64,000 bases of DNA from Arthrobacter jinronghuae. Its GTDB lineage: Bacteria; Actinomycetota; Actinomycetes; Actinomycetales; Micrococcaceae. The stretch spans positions 1,302,001-1,366,000 of the forward strand of contig NZ_CP104263.1 in assembly GCF_025244825.1 (NCBI RefSeq), written 5' to 3'. Under the pieces are notes generated by a model, which searched no databases, was not told where the DNA came from, and saw nothing but the letters and a program-made list of their open reading frames with translations. Each line of letters opens with the position of its first letter. Position 1 is the stretch's first letter. Below, one piece after another: positions 8,492-16,975 of the stretch. Made by a program: the position numbers and the translations under genes.

Positions 8492-9664
8492 TTAGCCGCC
8501 TATCGCGCTCATGGTTCGTTCGGGCTGGACATAGTCGGAGTCGCCGAGCCCGGTATGGCCCATGCCGTGTGCCTTGGGCTTGCCCCACATGGCTTCCTGC
8601 CAGCGGCGGACGACGGCGTCGTCGTCCACACCGCTGCGCAGCAGCGCCAGCAGGTCCGTCTCGTCGTGGGAAAACAGGCAGCTGCGGACCTTGCCCTCGG
8701 CAGTGATCCGGGTCCGGACGCACTCTGCGCAGAAAGGTTCGGTGACGGAAGCAATGATGCCGACGGTCCCGACAACCGTTGCCGGGTCCGCATGCCGGCG
8801 GACCTCCCAGCGCTGCGCCGGTGCGCCGTTGCGCTCCCGGGAATCGGGGGTCAGGACGAAGTCCCGTTCCAGCAGGGACCGCATCTCGGCGGCGGTGATC
8901 ATGCCGTCCCGCGTCCAGCCGTGGTCCGCATCCAGGGGCATCTGCTCAATGAAACGCAGTTCGAAGCCGCGGCTGACCGCCCACTCCAGCAGGTCCGGCG
9001 CCTCGGCGTCGTTGATTCCCCGCATCAGCACGGCGTTGATCTTGACCAGGCCCAGGCCCACCCGGGCGGCTTCCTCCACCCCGCGCAGCACCCGGTCCAG
9101 GAACGGGCGGCGGGTGAGCTGGGCAAAGGTGTCCGGGTGGAGGGAATCCAGGGACACGTTGATGCGGGTCAGGCCGGCGTCCTTCAGTGCCTGGGCTTTC
9201 TTGTCCAGGCCGAGCCCGTTGGTGGTCAGGGAAATCGGCAGTTCCGGGTGGTTGGCACGGATACCGGCAACAATGTCCACCAGGTCCGCACGGACCAGCG
9301 GTTCACCGCCGGTCAACCGCAGCTCGCGCACACCCAGCCGGTCGACGCCGAGGCGGACGAGGCGGACGATTTCGTCCCGGGCAAGTACTTTGTCCCGGGC
9401 CAGCCAGTTGAGCCCTTCGGCGGGCATGCAGTACGTGCAGCGCAGGTTGCATTTGTCCGTCAGCGACAGCCGCATGTCCGTGGCGCGGCGGCCGTGCCGG
9501 TCCAGCAGACCGTCTGCCGGGGAAAGCGCCAGGGCAGACGCGGGGGAGGGCAGCGCCGAGACGGCAGCGGTAGAACCGCTGCCCGGTGCCGCGGCTTCGG
9601 GCGGGCTGATTTCTGGTGTACTGGGGGAAGGGCGTACTGCAGGCATTCCCAGCTGTGTTCCCAT
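8492..9664 (-). CDS. moaA: GTP 3',8-cyclase MoaA (radical SAM)
   Basis: Catalyses the first step of molybdenum cofactor synthesis. The radical SAM motif CNLRCTYC is at residues 72-79, and the second cluster is supplied by CAECVRTR and a later Cys near residue 325. The C-terminal Gly-Gly needed for activity is present. Length is 390 residues, longer than the usual 330-360 because of a Ser/Pro/Ala-rich N-terminal extension of about 55 residues. The ATG at 9664 lies 6 nt after TAACCT and may begin a leaderless mRNA; an internal ATG (Met7) is an alternative. The gene is divergent from modA by 38 bp. Confidence 0.92.
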   Translation of the reverse strand: MGTQLGMPAVRPSPSTPEISPPEAAAPGSGSTAAVSALPSPASALALSPADGLLDRHGRRATDMRLSLTDKCNLRCTYCMPAEGLNWLARDKVLARDEIVRLVRLGVDRLGVRELRLTGGEPLVRADLVDIVAGIRANHPELPISLTTNGLGLDKKAQALKDAGLTRINVSLDSLHPDTFAQLTRRPFLDRVLRGVEEAARVGLGLVKINAVLMRGINDAEAPDLLEWAVSRGFELRFIEQMPLDADHGWTRDGMITAAEMRSLLERDFVLTPDSRERNGAPAQRWEVRRHADPATVVGTVGIIASVTEPFCAECVRTRITAEGKVRSCLFSHDETDLLALLRSGVDDDAVVRRWQEAMWGKPKAHGMGHTGLGDSDYVQPERTMSAIGG

Positions 9665-9670
9665 TCCTCG

Positions 9671-9676
9671 AGGTTA
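9671..9676 (-). promoter_or_regulatory. -10 box of moaA (leaderless type)
   Basis: TAACCT on the minus strand, 6 nt before the moaA ATG. This spacing puts the transcription start at or next to the start codon. Confidence 0.5.
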
Positions 9677-9690
9677 CGCCTTTTGACAGT

Positions 9691-9696
9691 TAGGCT
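9691..9696 (+). promoter_or_regulatory. -10 box of modA (leaderless type)
   Basis: TAGGCT, 6 nt before the modA ATG at 9703. With the moaA box it makes a face-to-face promoter pair inside 38 bp. The TTGACA at 9683-9688 is too close to serve as its -35 element. Confidence 0.5.
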
Positions 9697-9702
9697 CTAT
9701 AA

Positions 9703-10494
9703 ATGCGCTTTGTTCCCCGGGGCCGCCGGACTTTGGCAGCGTGCGCCGTGATGGTTCTAGCCGCTTCCGCAGCCGCATGCACCTCCGCGGACACCACCGG
9801 CGCCGCCGACCGCAGCGGAACCGGCATCACGGTCTTTGCGGCTTCCTCGCTCACGGACGTGGTTGAGCAGCTGAATGCGGCTTACGACGGCGGCGGGCGC
9901 CTGCGCGTCAACATCGGCTCCAGCAGCCAGCTCGTGGCGCAGCTGCAGTCCGGCGCGGAAGCGGACGTTGTGATTACAGCCGACCTCGAGGCACTCGAAC
10001 CCCTGCGGAACGGACTGGACCGGGAGACGGTGCTGGCCAGCAACAACCTGGTGCTGGCCCTGGCCGCGGACAACCCCGCCGGGATCCGCGTATTACGCGA
10101 TGTTGCGGGCGACGGCGTTCGGGCAGCCCTGTGCGCACCCTCCGTTCCGTGCGGGCGGGCAACATCGCGGGTCCTCGAAGCAGCCGGTGTCGCTGTTCCC
10201 GCACCGAGCCTGGAGGACAGCGTCCGTTCGGTGCTGACCAAGGTAACCAGTGGCCAGGCAGATGCCGGGTTTGTCTACCGGACCGATGCCCTGGCCGCAG
10301 CCGGGTCCGGCGTGACCTACCTGCCGCTGGAGGATCCCGCCCCTAACCGGTATCCGGCGGGACTGACCGCCGAAGGAGCCGGCAATCCCGACGCGGCAGC
10401 ATTCTACGAGTGGCTTATCGGCCCCGAGGCGGCAGGCATCCTTGCCGAGGCGGGGTTCGGTCCGGCGGACCCGGGGAGCAACGATGCCCCTTAG
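9703..10494 (+). CDS. modA: molybdate ABC transporter substrate-binding protein ModA
   Basis: A 263-residue extracytoplasmic binding protein. The N-terminus has a basic start, a hydrophobic core and a Cys at about residue 26 (SAAAC), which is probably a lipoprotein attachment site although the lipobox lacks the usual Leu. The mature part opens with ITVFAASSLTDVVEQL, typical of ModA; the paired serines contact the oxyanion. The segment near KVTSGQADAGFVYRTDA is also conserved. It starts an apparent operon with modB and the molybdoenzyme and Moco genes downstream. Binding of tungstate as well as molybdate is possible for the family. Confidence 0.9.
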   Translation: MRFVPRGRRTLAACAVMVLAASAAACTSADTTGAADRSGTGITVFAASSLTDVVEQLNAAYDGGGRLRVNIGSSSQLVAQLQSGAEADVVITADLEALEPLRNGLDRETVLASNNLVLALAADNPAGIRVLRDVAGDGVRAALCAPSVPCGRATSRVLEAAGVAVPAPSLEDSVRSVLTKVTSGQADAGFVYRTDALAAAGSGVTYLPLEDPAPNRYPAGLTAEGAGNPDAAAFYEWLIGPEAAGILAEAGFGPADPGSNDAP

Positions 10495-11335
10495 GACGCG
10501 GGAATTCGAAGCGGCGCCCGGCTCGGCGTCCGCCATGAGCCGGGAGGCACGAGCCACGACGCCCGCCTGGCTGTGGCTGCCGGCCGGCATCGCCCTGCTC
10601 CTGTGCGCCGGACCCGTCGCGGCGCTGCTGCTCAACGTCCCCTGGACGTCGCTGCCGGAACTGCTCGGCTCCGACGCGGCCCGCACGGCATTGGGCCTCT
10701 CCCTTGCCACCTCGGCCGGCTCCACGCTTCTCTGCGTACTGCTGGGGTTGCCGCTGGCCGTGCTGCTCAGCAAACTGGAGGGCCCGTGGATCCAGTTGAT
10801 GCGCGGAATCCTGCTGATCCCGCTGGTGCTCTCACCGGTTGTCTCCGGCATCGCCCTGCTGTATTTCTGGGGCCGGCAGGGGATTGCGGGAAAGCTGCTC
10901 GGCACCGTGGGACTGGACGTGGGGTACTCGCCGGCCGCCGTCGTTATTGTCCAGGTGTTTGTTTCCCTGCCCTTCTTCGTGGTCGCGTCGCTGAACAGCC
11001 TGTCCGCCGTGGACCGGGACCTGGAAATGGCCGCCGCCACGTCCGGGGCAGGTCCCACCGCGATCCTGCGCCACATCACCTTGCCCCTGGCGCTGCCAGG
11101 CATCGTGGCGGGCACGTTGCTGGCCTTCGCCCGGTCGCTGGGCGAATACGGGGCCACCATCACCTTCGCGGGGAGCATCGAGGGGAGCACCCGGACCCTG
11201 CCGCTGCAGATCGAACTGAGCCTGAACTCCAACCAGCCGCAGGCGGCCCTGGGCATCTGCCTGATGCTTATTGCCCTGTACCTGCTGGTGCTGCTGCTGG
11301 CCCGGATCGCCACCGGACGGCTGCTGCCGCGATGA
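10484..11335 (+). CDS. modB: molybdate ABC transporter permease ModB
   Basis: A 283-residue integral membrane permease. The EAA-loop signature, which docks the ATPase, appears as AAATSGAGPTAILRHITLPL at about residues 185-204. Five or six membrane helices are predicted. The ATG at 10484 follows GGGGAG and overlaps the end of modA by 11 bp; an in-frame ATG at 10442 is less likely because it lies deep in modA. The stop overlaps the next start (ATGA). The cognate ATPase gene modC, normally the next gene, is missing here, so the transporter must use an ATPase encoded elsewhere. Confidence 0.9.
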   Translation: MPLRTREFEAAPGSASAMSREARATTPAWLWLPAGIALLLCAGPVAALLLNVPWTSLPELLGSDAARTALGLSLATSAGSTLLCVLLGLPLAVLLSKLEGPWIQLMRGILLIPLVLSPVVSGIALLYFWGRQGIAGKLLGTVGLDVGYSPAAVVIVQVFVSLPFFVVASLNSLSAVDRDLEMAAATSGAGPTAILRHITLPLALPGIVAGTLLAFARSLGEYGATITFAGSIEGSTRTLPLQIELSLNSNQPQAALGICLMLIALYLLVLLLARIATGRLLPR

Positions 11336-12903
11336 GCACCCGTGAACGGCGCACCCGGGGCTCCGCCGCAGGTCCGGAGCGGGCCAACCGGCGGTGGTCG
11401 GCGGCCGCGGGACTGGTCGCCGCCGGACTGGGCGTGGCCGCCGGTGAGCTGCTCGCCGCCATCGCCAGCCCGTCGCTTTCCCCGGTGTCCGCCGTCGGAT
11501 CGGTGGTCATCGACTTCGTTCCCGGCCCGGTCAAAGACGCCGCAATCAGCCTCTTCGGGACGGCGGACAAGGCCGCGCTGCTGGTGGGCATGGGTCTGGT
11601 CATCGCCCTTGCCGCCGCCGCAGCGGGTGTCCTGGAGGTGCGCCGTCCGCCTACGGGTGCGGCGGTCCTGGGCCTCTTCGGGGCAGCCGGCCTGGCCGCC
11701 GTCCTTACCCGGCAGCAGTTTTCGCTGCTGGCCCTGCTGCCGCCGCTGGCCGCCGGCGTCGTCGCCGTCCTGGTCCTGCGGGCGCTTACGGCGCGGATCC
11801 GGAACCTGGCCGCGGCGCAGACGAACGACGACGCCGCGGTGCGCCGCCGTACCGTAATAACCTCGGTGGGCGGGGGAGCGGCGGTGGCCCTGCTCGGTGC
11901 CGCGCTGGCCGGCATAGCCCGCGGGGGACAGGTGGGCGTCACGGCCCTGCGCGAAACGGTCCGGCTGCCGGTACCGTCCCGGCGTGCGGCAGCAATACCC
12001 GCCGGGGCCGAGCTCGCCGTCGACGGCCTGGCGCCGCTGGTGACACCCGCTGCCGATTTTTACCGGATCGACACGGCCCTGAGGGTGCCGCTGATCGACC
12101 CGGCGGATTGGCGGCTGCGGGTCACCGGCATGGTGGACCGCGAAGTGGAACTGGACTACGCGGAACTCCTCGCTGCGCCGCTGCAGGAAAGCTACGTCAC
12201 CCTCGCCTGCGTTTCCAACGAGGTGGGCGGAAACCTGATCGGCAACGCCCGGTGGCTGGGAATGCCCGTCAGAGAGGTGCTGGCCCGGGCAGGCGTGCAG
12301 CCGGGCGCGGACATGGTGCTCTCCACAAGCCGGGACGGGTGGAGCGCTTCCACCCCCTTGGAAGCACTGACGGATGACCGGGATGCGCTGCTGGCCGTGG
12401 GCATGAACGGGGAACCGCTGCCGCTGGAACACGGTTTCCCCGTCCGGCTGGTCGTACCCGGACTGTACGGATACGTGTCCGCCACCAAGTGGGTCACCGA
12501 GCTGCGGGTCACCCGGTTCGCGGACGAAACGGCTTACTGGACGGAACGCGGCTGGGGCGAGAGCGGCCCGGTCAAGCTCGCCTCCCGCATCGACGTTCCC
12601 GGCCGTGCACCGGTCTCCGCCGGCACGGTCACCGTGGCCGGCGTGGCGTGGGCGCAGCACACCGGCATCAGCGCCGTGCAGGTCCGCGTGGACGACGGCG
12701 GCTGGCAGGACGCGGAGCTGGCTCCCGGGATCTCCGCGGACACGTGGCGGCAGTACCGGATCGCAGTGGAGCTGGCACCGGGCGGGCATGACACCGCGGT
12801 CCGGGCCGTGGATGCAAACGGCGTGCGGCAGGCGGAAGAAAAACGGCCCGTGCTTCCTGACGGAGCCACCGGCCTGCATACAATTCGGGTGACGGTGCGC
12901 TGA
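11332..12903 (+). CDS. membrane-anchored molybdopterin-dependent oxidoreductase (sulfite oxidase family)
   Basis: A 523-residue protein. Residues 20-215 hold about five membrane helices. The catalytic part begins near residue 245 and belongs to the sulfite oxidase fold; Cys293 in YVTLACVSNEVGG is the expected thiolate ligand to molybdenum. The C-terminal 110 residues (VTVAGVAWAQHTGISAVQV and onward) match the Mo-co oxidoreductase dimerisation domain. No heme domain is present, so electrons probably pass to a membrane partner. The start overlaps modB as ATGA. The natural substrate is unknown; sulfite, nitrate and S- or N-oxides are all handled by relatives. Confidence 0.85.
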   Translation: MSTRERRTRGSAAGPERANRRWSAAAGLVAAGLGVAAGELLAAIASPSLSPVSAVGSVVIDFVPGPVKDAAISLFGTADKAALLVGMGLVIALAAAAAGVLEVRRPPTGAAVLGLFGAAGLAAVLTRQQFSLLALLPPLAAGVVAVLVLRALTARIRNLAAAQTNDDAAVRRRTVITSVGGGAAVALLGAALAGIARGGQVGVTALRETVRLPVPSRRAAAIPAGAELAVDGLAPLVTPAADFYRIDTALRVPLIDPADWRLRVTGMVDREVELDYAELLAAPLQESYVTLACVSNEVGGNLIGNARWLGMPVREVLARAGVQPGADMVLSTSRDGWSASTPLEALTDDRDALLAVGMNGEPLPLEHGFPVRLVVPGLYGYVSATKWVTELRVTRFADETAYWTERGWGESGPVKLASRIDVPGRAPVSAGTVTVAGVAWAQHTGISAVQVRVDDGGWQDAELAPGISADTWRQYRIAVELAPGGHDTAVRAVDANGVRQAEEKRPVLPDGATGLHTIRVTVR

Positions 12904-12947
12904 GTTTTTCTCGTCCCTCGACACCGTCCCATCTCCCAAGGAGGACC

Positions 12948-14249
12948 ATGTCGGTAGAACCGGCTCCACAGGGTGTCCCGGCACGGGCATCCGCTGCTAC
13001 TGCCGGACCCCGGACGGTGGCGGCACACCGGCAAGCCGTGGAGGACCTCCTGCGGACCTGGTTCCGGGACCATCCGCCCGCCCACGAGACCGTGGCGCTG
13101 AACGCCGCGGCCGGGCGGCTCCTTGCCGCCGAAGTGCGGGCACCGGGGAACCTGCCGCCCTTCACAAACTCGCAGATGGACGGTTACGCGGTCCGTGTTG
13201 CCGATCTGGCCGCCGGGAACCAGCCGGCCGATCCCGGCAGGGTCCGCCTGGCCACGGCCGCACCTATTCCGGCCGGCTCGGCAGCGCCGCCGCTGCTTCC
13301 CGGCACGGCCGCCCCCGTTATGACCGGTGCCATGCTGCCCGAGGGTGCCGACGCCGTCGTCCCGATCGAGGCATGCACCCCCGATTATTTCCTGCCCGCA
13401 GGACAGGCCGGCAGCACCGTGGCGGTCCCGGCGGATGTGTCCCCCGGGCAGTTCGTCCGCAGGGCGGGCAGCGATATTGCCGCCGGCACCCCGGCACTGC
13501 CCGCCGGAGCCGTGCTGGGTGCGCTGCAGCTGGGCCTGCTCGCGGCCCTCGGCCTGGACCGTGTAGCAGTCCGGGCCCGGCCGCGGGTGCTGCTGCTGAC
13601 CACCGGGGACGAAGTCATTGAACCGGGCATACCGCTCGGGCCGGGCCAGATCCACGACGCCAACACCACCCTGCTCCGGAGCTCCTTGCAGGAGGCAGGC
13701 GCCGAGGTGCTCCGGTCCCGGATCCTGGCCGACTCCCCGCAGGAGTTCACCGACCGGCTCCGTGCCGACGTCGCCGCCGACACCCCGGACCTGGTCCTCA
13801 CCTCGGGAGGCATCAGCAAGGGAGCCTACGAGGTGGTGCGCCAGGGCCTCGCTGCGCAGGACGTGGCGTTCCTGTCCGTGGCGATGCAGCCGGGCGGCCC
13901 GCAGGGCATCGGCACGGTGGACGGCGTCCCGTTCCTCGGGTTCCCCGGCAACCCGGTCAGCTCGCTGGTGTCCTTCGAGATGTTCCTGCGCCCGGCCCTG
14001 AGCGCCGTCACCGGTGCCCCGCGGCCCCGGGCGGAAGTGCCGGCCCGCCTCACCGCCCCGCTCGGCAGCCCGGCCGGCAAGCACCAGGTGCGCCGCGGCC
14101 GGTACACGGCCGGAACGGTGGAGCCGGTGGGCGGACCCGGGTCCCACCTGGTCCATGCCCTCGCCTCCTCCAACGCCCTGATCTCCGTCCCCGTGGGAAC
14201 CGAGCACCTCGAGGCCGGCGCAGAAGTGACAGTATTGCTACTGGAATAA
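12948..14249 (+). CDS. moeA: molybdopterin molybdenumtransferase MoeA
   Basis: Inserts molybdate into adenylated molybdopterin. The protein has 433 residues. The N-terminal part shows [15 protein letters not shown], a hallmark of MoeA, and the central MoaB-like domain shows [10 protein letters not shown] and LTSGGISKG. Domain IV occupies the last 75 residues. The ATG at 12948 has a perfect AAGGAGG eight bases before it (12938-12944). It lies 44 bp after the oxidoreductase gene and 46 bp before moaC. Some actinobacterial annotations call this protein Glp or MoeA interchangeably. Confidence 0.92.
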   Translation: MSVEPAPQGVPARASAATAGPRTVAAHRQAVEDLLRTWFRDHPPAHETVALNAAAGRLLAAEVRAPGNLPPFTNSQMDGYAVRVADLAAGNQPADPGRVRLATAAPIPAGSAAPPLLPGTAAPVMTGAMLPEGADAVVPIEACTPDYFLPAGQAGSTVAVPADVSPGQFVRRAGSDIAAGTPALPAGAVLGALQLGLLAALGLDRVAVRARPRVLLLTTGDEVIEPGIPLGPGQIHDANTTLLRSSLQEAGAEVLRSRILADSPQEFTDRLRADVAADTPDLVLTSGGISKGAYEVVRQGLAAQDVAFLSVAMQPGGPQGIGTVDGVPFLGFPGNPVSSLVSFEMFLRPALSAVTGAPRPRAEVPARLTAPLGSPAGKHQVRRGRYTAGTVEPVGGPGSHLVHALASSNALISVPVGTEHLEAGAEVTVLLLE

Positions 14250-14295
14250 CCGCAACTGTGTCCTGCCCGGACGCCGTGCCCGAAAGGACCCTGCC

Positions 14296-14790
14296 GTGAG
14301 CGCCGAACCCGAAGACCTCCACCCCGCGGGACTGACCCACGTCCGCGAGGACGGCTCCGCGCACATGGTGGACGTATCCGCCAAGACCGAAACCACGCGC
14401 CAGGCAACGGCGCAGGCAGTGCTGCGCAGCACCGTCGAAGTGGTTCGCCTGATCGCCGACGGCGGGCTGCCGAAGGGGGACGCACTCGCCGTGGCCCGGG
14501 TTGCCGGCATCATGGCCGCCAAGCAGACGTCCAACCTCATCCCGCTGTGCCATCCGCTGCCCCTGACGAAGGTCACCATTGACTTCACCCCGCGGGAGGG
14601 CGACGTCGTCGTGGAAGCCACCGTGAAGACCAAGGCACTCACCGGCGTCGAAATGGAGGCGCTGACCGCCGCCTCCGTGGCCGCGCTGACGCTGTACGAC
14701 ATGATCAAGGCCGTGGACAAACATGCCCGCATCACCGACATCATGGTGCTCGCCAAGTCCGGCGGCAAAAGCGGAGACTGGGCGTTGTGA
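14296..14790 (+). CDS. moaC: cyclic pyranopterin monophosphate synthase MoaC
   Basis: Acts with MoaA to form cyclic pyranopterin monophosphate. The protein has 164 residues. Conserved features are [10 protein letters not shown] near residue 24, [18 protein letters not shown] near residue 71 and the lysine-rich KAVDKHARI near residue 139, with the catalytic Asp and Lys in the last segment. The GTG at 14296 is preceded by GAAAGGA. The mog gene begins inside its stop codon (GTGA), indicating coupled translation. Confidence 0.95.
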   Translation: MSAEPEDLHPAGLTHVREDGSAHMVDVSAKTETTRQATAQAVLRSTVEVVRLIADGGLPKGDALAVARVAGIMAAKQTSNLIPLCHPLPLTKVTIDFTPREGDVVVEATVKTKALTGVEMEALTAASVAALTLYDMIKAVDKHARITDIMVLAKSGGKSGDWAL

Positions 14791-15278
14791 GCACTCCGTC
14801 ACCCCGCCGCACCGCAGGGGTCCTGATTGCCTCCACCCGCGCGGCGGCCGGGACCTACCAGGATGAATGCGGCCCGCTGATCGCCGACTGGCTCTACGCA
14901 CTGGGCTATGACATTGTGCTGGCCGAAGTGGTGCCCGACGGCGTGGAGGTCGCCGCGTCGCTGCAGCGCATCCTCGCGCTGGAACCTTCGGTGCTGCTGA
15001 CCAGCGGAGGCACCGGGCTCAGTCCGGACGACGTCACCCCCGAGTCCACCGAGCCCCTACTGGACCGCCACGTGCCCGGAGTCATGGAAGCCATCCGCGC
15101 CAAGGGGCTGGCCTCGACGCCGATGGCCGCCATCAGCCGCGGGTTCGCCGGCACCGCCGGCCGCACCTTCGTGGTCAACCTGCCCGGTTCCCCGGGAGCG
15201 GTGGCGGACGGACTTGCCGTACTGGAACCGATCATCGGCCACATCTGCGCCCAGCTGGAGGGAAAGCGTGAACACTAG
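14787..15278 (+). CDS. mog: molybdopterin adenylyltransferase (MogA/MoaB family)
   Basis: Adenylates molybdopterin before metal insertion by MoeA. The protein has 163 residues. The nucleotide and pterin-binding motifs [17 protein letters not shown] (residues 71-87) and [10 protein letters not shown] (about 132-141) are clear. The GTG start overlaps the moaC stop and the end overlaps moaE by 11 bp. The family does not always allow MogA and MoaB to be told apart; the role is the same in either case in bacteria with molybdoenzymes. Confidence 0.9.
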   Translation: MSTPSPRRTAGVLIASTRAAAGTYQDECGPLIADWLYALGYDIVLAEVVPDGVEVAASLQRILALEPSVLLTSGGTGLSPDDVTPESTEPLLDRHVPGVMEAIRAKGLASTPMAAISRGFAGTAGRTFVVNLPGSPGAVADGLAVLEPIIGHICAQLEGKREH

Positions 15279-15705
15279 CGAAGTTGTCCATGCCACGGTT
15301 TCCGCGGAGCCGCTGAGCAGCGCCGAGGCCGAACACGGCGCATGGTCGCCGGACTGCGGCGCGGTGGTCCTCTTCAGCGGCATCGTCCGCAACCACGACG
15401 ACGGCAAGTCCGTCACCGCCCTCGCCTACAGCGCCCACCCCACGGCACAGTCCGTGCTGGGCGAGGTGGCCGCCCGAATCGCGGCGAAGTATGACGGCGT
15501 CCGGATCTGGGTGGCCCACCGCACCGGAGACCTGGAGATCGGCGACGCCGCCCTGGTGGCGGCCGTCGCCTCGGCCCACCGGGGCACCGCGTTTGCGGCC
15601 TGCTCCGAGCTCGTGGACACGGTCAAAGCGAACGTGCCCATCTGGAAGGAGCAGGGCTTCACGGACGGCAGCACCGAGTGGGTGGGCGTCAGCGACCGGC
15701 CCTGA
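15268..15705 (+). CDS. moaE: molybdopterin synthase catalytic subunit MoaE
   Basis: Large subunit of molybdopterin synthase, partner of MoaD. The protein has 145 residues. Motifs are VLFSGIVRNHDDGKSV near residue 34, HRTGDLEIGD near residue 84 and KANVPIWKEQ near residue 119, the last carrying the catalytic lysine. The GTG at 15268 lies inside the end of mog and follows GGAGGGA; the open frame further upstream has no MoaE similarity. It ends the Moco operon: dapB has its own -10 box 5 bp after the moaE stop codon. Confidence 0.92.
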   Translation: MNTSEVVHATVSAEPLSSAEAEHGAWSPDCGAVVLFSGIVRNHDDGKSVTALAYSAHPTAQSVLGEVAARIAAKYDGVRIWVAHRTGDLEIGDAALVAAVASAHRGTAFAACSELVDTVKANVPIWKEQGFTDGSTEWVGVSDRP

Positions 15706-15709
15706 CCGG

Positions 15710-15715
15710 TAATCT
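15710..15715 (+). promoter_or_regulatory. -10 box of dapB (leaderless type)
   Basis: TAATCT, 7 nt before the dapB ATG. A GGAG follows immediately, but at only 3 nt from the ATG it is too close to be a normal ribosome binding site, which favours a leaderless start. Confidence 0.5.
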
Positions 15716-15722
15716 GGAGCCT

Positions 15723-16481
15723 ATGAGCGAAAAACTTGCCGTAGCGGTCCTCGGGGCCGCAGGCCGCATGGGGTCCGAGGCCGTTGCCGCCGTCGAGGCC
15801 GCCGAAGACATGGAACTGGTGGCAGCGCTGGGCCGTACCGACCCGCTGGAAACCCTCGTCTCGGCCGGTGCCCGGTACGTGGTGGACCTGACCGTGCCGG
15901 ACAGCACCGAGGCCAACGTCCGCTTCGCCGTCGAACACGGCATGCACGCCGTCGTCGGCACCACCGGATGGGATGCCGAACGGCTGGGCCGCCTGGCGGA
16001 CCTGCTGGAAACGTCCCCCGGAACCGGTGTGCTCATCGCTCCGAACTTCGCCCTTGGCTCGGTGCTGGCCTCGGCCTTCGCTGCCAAGGCCGCCCGCTAC
16101 TTCGAATCGGTGGAACTGATTGAGCTGCACCACCCGGACAAGGTGGACGCCCCCTCGGGAACGGCCGTACGCACCGCCCAGCTGATCGCCGCCGCACGCG
16201 CCGAGGCCGGCGTGGCTCCCTCTCCGGATGCCACCACCAAGGCGCTGCCGGGAGCGCGCGGCGCGGAGGTGGACGGGGTGCACGTGCATTCGGTGCGGCT
16301 GCGCGGGCTGGTGGCCCACCAGGAAGTGCTCCTGGGCGGTCCCGGCGAGCAGCTGACCATCCGGCATGATTCCTTCGACCGCGCCTCCTTCATGCCCGGT
16401 GTCCTGCTGGGCCTGCGGCAGGTCGCCGGCCATCCCGGACTGACCGTCGGACTTGACGGCTACCTCAACCTGAACGACTAA
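15723..16481 (+). CDS. dapB: 4-hydroxy-tetrahydrodipicolinate reductase DapB
   Basis: Second step of the lysine/meso-diaminopimelate pathway, supplying peptidoglycan and lysine precursors. The protein has 252 residues. The NAD(P)H motif GAAGRMG is at residues 11-17, and the signature ELHHPDKVDAPSGTA, with the catalytic His-Lys set, is near residue 138. A fraction of the upstream frame is open, but the ATG at 15723 fits both the family N-terminus and the -10 box. dapA follows 1.8 kb later with two unrelated genes between. Confidence 0.95.
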   Translation: MSEKLAVAVLGAAGRMGSEAVAAVEAAEDMELVAALGRTDPLETLVSAGARYVVDLTVPDSTEANVRFAVEHGMHAVVGTTGWDAERLGRLADLLETSPGTGVLIAPNFALGSVLASAFAAKAARYFESVELIELHHPDKVDAPSGTAVRTAQLIAAARAEAGVAPSPDATTKALPGARGAEVDGVHVHSVRLRGLVAHQEVLLGGPGEQLTIRHDSFDRASFMPGVLLGLRQVAGHPGLTVGLDGYLNLND

Positions 16482-16489
16482 GGAACACG

Positions 16490-16975
16490 TTGTCTTTCTT
16501 CACCGGCCTTTTCTCCAACCGCGCCAAGCTCGGCGTGGCCCTGGTGACCCTGCTGCTCTTCTTTTACCTGGTGGTTTCGGGGCAGCGCGGCTGGCTGCTG
16601 CTCACCTCTGACGAGATTCCGGCCAAGCTGATGGGCCTTGCCTATCTGGTGCTGCCCGTGGTGGGCGCCTGGGCGCTCATCCGCGAACTGATGTTCGGCA
16701 ACCGGACGGAGCAGATGGCCCGGATCCTTGCCGAGGAAGGCCGGCTGCCGGTGGATGACCTCCCGCGGACGCCTGCGGGGCGGATTGTGCGGGAAGCCGC
16801 GGACGCCCAGTTCCCTCAGTACAAGGCCGAAACCGAGGCGGCGCCCGAGGATTGGCGCAGCTGGTTCCGGCTGTCCTGCGCGTACGACGCCGCCGGGGAC
16901 CGTACCCGCGCCCGGCGCACCATGCGGCAGGCCGGCAGGCTCTATGCGGGAACCCGGAACCAGCCCGGAGCCTAG
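16490..16975 (+). CDS. conserved membrane protein downstream of dapB
   Basis: A 161-residue protein with two N-terminal membrane helices (about 15-35 and 45-65) and a soluble C-terminal half. The stretch SWFRLSCAYDAAGDRTRARRTMRQA looks like one TPR-type helical hairpin. The start is TTG at 16490 with aaggaacacg before it. Mycobacteria carry a similarly sized membrane protein next to dapB, so this is probably the same conserved but uncharacterised family. Its stop codon overlaps that of the convergent gene in a shared CTAG. Confidence 0.7.
   Translation: MSFFTGLFSNRAKLGVALVTLLLFFYLVVSGQRGWLLLTSDEIPAKLMGLAYLVLPVVGAWALIRELMFGNRTEQMARILAEEGRLPVDDLPRTPAGRIVREAADAQFPQYKAETEAAPEDWRSWFRLSCAYDAAGDRTRARRTMRQAGRLYAGTRNQPGA

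Noticed and set aside
9683..9688. TTGACA as the -35 element of modA
   Set aside because: Only 2 nt separate it from TAGGCT; a normal spacer is about 17 nt.
8435..9751. A plus-strand frame of 438 codons opposite moaD and moaA
   Set aside because: moaA and moaD have clear catalytic motifs and adjoining starts; the plus frame does not resemble any protein.
10093..12990. A 965-codon minus-strand frame opposite modA, modB and the oxidoreductase
   Set aside because: No domain found; it is the complement of three well supported genes.
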